The notes under the pieces were generated by a model, which searched no databases, had not been told where the DNA came from, and saw only the letters and a program-made list of their open reading frames with translations. The position numbers were made by a program, and so were the translations under genes. DNA of 22,230 bases from Rhodoferax sp. (GTDB taxonomy: Bacteria; Pseudomonadota; Gammaproteobacteria; Burkholderiales; Burkholderiaceae_C), in NCBI GenBank assembly GCA_018882485.1, contig VERU01000001.1, forward strand, positions 1-22,230, given 5' to 3'. This document shows, in pieces, positions 20,640-22,230 of the stretch; within the stretch, counting starts at the first letter, position 1; each line of letters starts with the position of its first letter.

Positions 20640-21188
20640 ATGCACCGCAATCCAAAATCTTTGGCCTGGATTCTGCTCACCGGCACAGCCGTATGGCTCA
20701 GCGGATGCGCCACCCTCAGCGAAGAAGAGTGCAAGACTGCTGATTGGGGACGGCTGGGGTACAAAGACGGTGCGGCAGGTCACCCCGAAAGCAGGCTGGC
20801 CGAACACGCCGAGGCCTGCGCAAAAACTGGCATCCGACCACTGGCTGACATCTGGCGCGCCGGCTGGGATCGGGGGGTGCGAGCCTACTGTGTACCCAGT
20901 GTCGGCTGGAATGAAGGCCTGGCAGGCCGCAGCTACCAGGGCGTTTGCCGGGGGCGGGGCGAAGAAGCTTTTCTGCCTGCTTACCGGGCCGGTGCCGACA
21001 TCCACCGACTCCAGTCACGCCTGGACAGCAACACCTCCGAGATCAAGCGCCTGGAGCGCGAGTTGCGACAAGCACAGACCGACAAAGAGCGACACCGTTT
21101 GCGCGAGCGCCTGAGAGATCTCGATTGGGAGCAGTCACGCCTGCGTCGCGAATTGGGTCACCTTCGCTCGATTGCCCCCCGGTATTGA
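20640..21188 (+). CDS. DUF2799-like lipoprotein of unknown function
   Basis: A 182-residue predicted lipoprotein: Shine-Dalgarno AAGGAG, a signal segment (8-22) and lipobox LSGC with Cys23. The body has the pattern of the DUF2799 family: DWGRLGYKDG (35-44), a W/Y-x-x-G repeat (DIWRAGWDRG, 70-79), YCVPSVGWNEGLAG (83-96) and a Y-x-G-V-C block. Cysteines 31, 60, 84 and 103 could form disulfides in the periplasm. The last 60 residues (about 121-175) are highly charged with Leu spacing of a coiled coil. The ribosome site can form a small hairpin CTCC-AAAA-GGAG (20622-20633). Function is unknown. It is convergent with the next gene across 80 bases with no clear terminator. Confidence 0.8.
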   Translation: MHRNPKSLAWILLTGTAVWLSGCATLSEEECKTADWGRLGYKDGAAGHPESRLAEHAEACAKTGIRPLADIWRAGWDRGVRAYCVPSVGWNEGLAGRSYQGVCRGRGEEAFLPAYRAGADIHRLQSRLDSNTSEIKRLERELRQAQTDKERHRLRERLRDLDWEQSRLRRELGHLRSIAPRY

Positions 21189-21268
21189 CCCGATCCGCGC
21201 AGCATCGGCACCACGTTTCGGCGCTGATGAACACCACCGCTGCGGCCGAGCTCACCGCCCAAAAGGCA

Positions 21269-21823
21269 TCACACCACAGTGCGGCGGAAAGACAAACCCT
21301 GGCGCGACCAATATCCGCTGTCTAGGCGATCCAGCTTCACCGTGCCACCAGTCGATGGCGCGTGCACAAAACGACCGTTGCCCACAAAGATGCCCGCATG
21401 GTTGGTGCGACCTTTGACCGTGAAGACCGCCAGATCGCCCGTTCGGGCTGCGTGTATCGGCACCGGCTGCCCCCAACTGCTCAGCTCAGCGACCGAACGG
21501 GGGGTACGCACGCGTGCAGCATGCCAGTGCACGTATGCAATCAACCCCGAACAATCGAAACCCGATTCTGGTGTGTTGCCCCCATACCGATACGGCGTAC
21601 CGACCAACCCCATGGCATGAATGGCGACAGCCTGTGCTGCCGAAGGTGCGGGTGACTCGTCTGGCGCGCGATGCGAAGCATCAGGCTCAGGCGGTGCGGG
21701 CGGCAATGGACGTGATGGTGTCGGCACCCGGGGCGAGCTGCAGCCATAAAGCGCCAACACCAAGGACCCGGCCGCAGCCTGGCAAAGCATGCGACGTCTC
21801 AAAGCTGGGTCTGTTTTTGGCAT
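21269..21823 (-). CDS. NlpC/P60-family cell-wall hydrolase lipoprotein
   Basis: Predicted outer-membrane-anchored peptidoglycan endopeptidase of the NlpC/P60 family, which cleaves within peptide stems. Start 21823 gives 184 residues with a signal peptide carrying three arginines (9-11), hydrophobic core and lipobox LYGC (Cys28). In-frame ATGs at 21829 and 21841 are alternatives and lie inside an inverted repeat. A Pro-rich linker (about 31-60) precedes the catalytic domain. The catalytic triad is visible: C91 in FDCSGL, H142 in NHAGIFVG and H154 in FVHAP. No clear Shine-Dalgarno is seen. It is divergent from groES. Confidence 0.9.
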   Translation of the reverse strand: MPKTDPALRRRMLCQAAAGSLVLALYGCSSPRVPTPSRPLPPAPPEPDASHRAPDESPAPSAAQAVAIHAMGLVGTPYRYGGNTPESGFDCSGLIAYVHWHAARVRTPRSVAELSSWGQPVPIHAARTGDLAVFTVKGRTNHAGIFVGNGRFVHAPSTGGTVKLDRLDSGYWSRQGLSFRRTVV

Positions 21824-21841
21824 GTTCATTCTGATGAACAT
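21824..21841. promoter_or_regulatory. Inverted repeat at the NlpC gene start
   Basis: TGTTCAT and ATGAACA form a perfect 7-bp inverted repeat with a 4-base spacer, touching the chosen start codon. A GATAAT box (minus strand, 21846-21841) partly overlaps it. It could be a repressor operator or a hairpin masking the start region. No known regulator is claimed. Confidence 0.45.
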
Positions 21842-21872
21842 TATCGTGAAGCAACCGCACGACCTCTCACCT

Positions 21873-21897
21873 TGTGGGCACAAACCCATTTTGTGCG
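21873..21897. repeat. Overlapping inverted repeats between nlpC and groES
   Basis: GCACAAA (21879-21885) and TTTGTGC (21891-21897) form a perfect 7-bp inverted repeat with a 5-base loop. The left arm also pairs with an upstream copy, TTGTG (21873-21877) with CACAA (21880-21884). The three half-sites make two mutually exclusive hairpins. A T5 run at 21903-21907 follows on the plus strand, but no plus-strand gene ends just before it. Confidence 0.5.
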
Positions 21898-21916
21898 CTG
21901 CCTTTTTATCAACCCT

Positions 21917-21945
21917 CTTGAAATGTCTTCGACAGCCCTTATGAT
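21917..21945 (+). promoter_or_regulatory. groES promoter, sigma-32-like with overlapping sigma-70 elements
   Basis: CTTGAAA (21917-21923) matches the heat-shock sigma factor -35 box. Twelve bases later CCCTTATGAT (21936-21945) resembles its -10. The same bases offer a vegetative promoter, TTGAAA (21918-21923) and TATGAT (21940-21945) with a 16-base spacer. The promoter runs directly into CIRCE. Confidence 0.7.
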
Positions 21946-21971
21946 TAGCACTCGCTGGCATTGAGTGCTAA
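21945..21971 (+). promoter_or_regulatory. CIRCE operator (HrcA-binding site) of groES
   Basis: TTAGCACTC and GAGTGCTAA separated by nine bases make a perfect CIRCE inverted repeat. HrcA bound here represses the groE operon, with release on heat stress. It overlaps the end of the -10 box and the likely transcription start, so repression by promoter occlusion is expected. Confidence 0.96.
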
Positions 21972-22086
21972 CAAACGATTACTTGTCGTATTCGTTTTGC
22001 CAAATGCCACGAGGCCCGCGCCGCCTTCACCGGCAAACAAGCGTGCCTTCATTTATCCATTGAAGTTCTTATCCATAGGAGATGTT

Positions 22087-22230
22087 ATGAACCTGCGTCC
22101 TCTCGGCGACCGCGTGATCGTCAAACGCGTTGAAAGCGAAACCCGCACCGCCTCAGGCATCTACATTCCCGATGCTGCCGCTGAAAAACCTGACCAGGGC
22201 GAGATCCTGGCTGTCGGCCCCGGCAAGACC
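22087..22230 (+). CDS. groES: Co-chaperonin GroES, partial
   Basis: First 48 codons of the 10-kDa co-chaperonin that caps GroEL; the rest is beyond the window. The start [14 protein letters not shown] is typical. The mobile-loop region (about residues 16-32, [11 protein letters not shown]) that contacts GroEL is present, followed by [16 protein letters not shown] Shine-Dalgarno AGGAG lies 5 bases before the ATG. The 115-base leader after CIRCE contains an 8-bp direct repeat TTATCCAT (22053-22060 and 22069-22076) of unknown meaning. groEL is expected to follow. Confidence 0.97.
   Translation, partial: MNLRPLGDRVIVKRVESETRTASGIYIPDAAAEKPDQGEILAVGPGKT

Noticed and set aside
19400..20764. Minus-strand open frame of 454 codons over metK
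   Set aside because: Antisense to a highly conserved enzyme; no own motifs.
1..22230. Defence system, prophage, integrative element or CRISPR array
   Set aside because: Genes, order and strand layout are those of a core chromosome; no integrase, transposase, terminal repeats, tRNA target or spaced repeats were found.

Overview
The window reads as a chromosomal segment of a betaproteobacterium of the order Burkholderiales, most likely Comamonadaceae or a close relative. The evidence is gene order and protein sequence: a type IV pilus cluster pilMNOPQ divergent from the penicillin-binding protein 1A gene, followed by cyaY, lptM and lysA; a System II (ResB/CcsB) cytochrome c maturation pair joined to a cytochrome c4 gene and msrPQ, divergent from engB; two LpxL-type acyltransferases divergent from metK; and groES under a CIRCE operator. 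This is mostly a core region and no phage, insertion sequence, CRISPR array, tRNA or rRNA was seen.

Layout. 1-1643 (minus) is the first part of a large Ig-like-repeat lipoprotein gene that runs off the left edge. 1754-6218 (minus) is pilM-N-O-P-Q, mostly joined by ATGA overlaps. 6352-8712 (plus) is mrcA. 8713-9042 (minus) is cyaY, which abuts mrcA tail to tail. 9055-10559 (plus) is lptM-lysA. 10545-16500 (minus) is cytochrome c4, resB, ccsB, msrP, msrQ, with a terminator after cytochrome c4. 16569-17423 (plus) is engB, closed by a two-hairpin terminator-like repeat. 17494-19225 (minus) holds two acyltransferases. 19418-20602 (plus) is metK, with a 190-base structured leader. 20640-21188 (plus) is a DUF2799-like lipoprotein gene. 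21269-21823 (minus) is an NlpC/P60 lipoprotein gene. 21917-22230 (plus) is the groES promoter, the CIRCE element and the first 48 codons of groES.

Functional themes. Most of the products act in the envelope: pilus assembly (PilMNOPQ), peptidoglycan synthesis (PBP1A, and LysA for lysine from diaminopimelate), outer-membrane biogenesis (LptM, LpxL homologues), peptidoglycan hydrolysis (NlpC/P60), periplasmic haem proteins (cytochrome c4, ResB/CcsB) and periplasmic protein repair (MsrPQ).

Most notable points. The metK leader can fold so that its Shine-Dalgarno sequence is buried in a 10-bp helix with one bulge, enclosing a second hairpin, which suggests a cis-regulatory RNA. PilQ lacks the AMIN region expected between signal peptide and secretin domains. 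The gene after pilQ is an Ig-repeat lipoprotein rather than the usual aroK-aroB, and it is preceded by a palindrome and a 21-bp-phased direct repeat. EngB has an unusual Ala/Thr-rich tail. The nlpC-groES intergenic region carries two further inverted repeats beside CIRCE. No wholly new multi-gene system was recognised.
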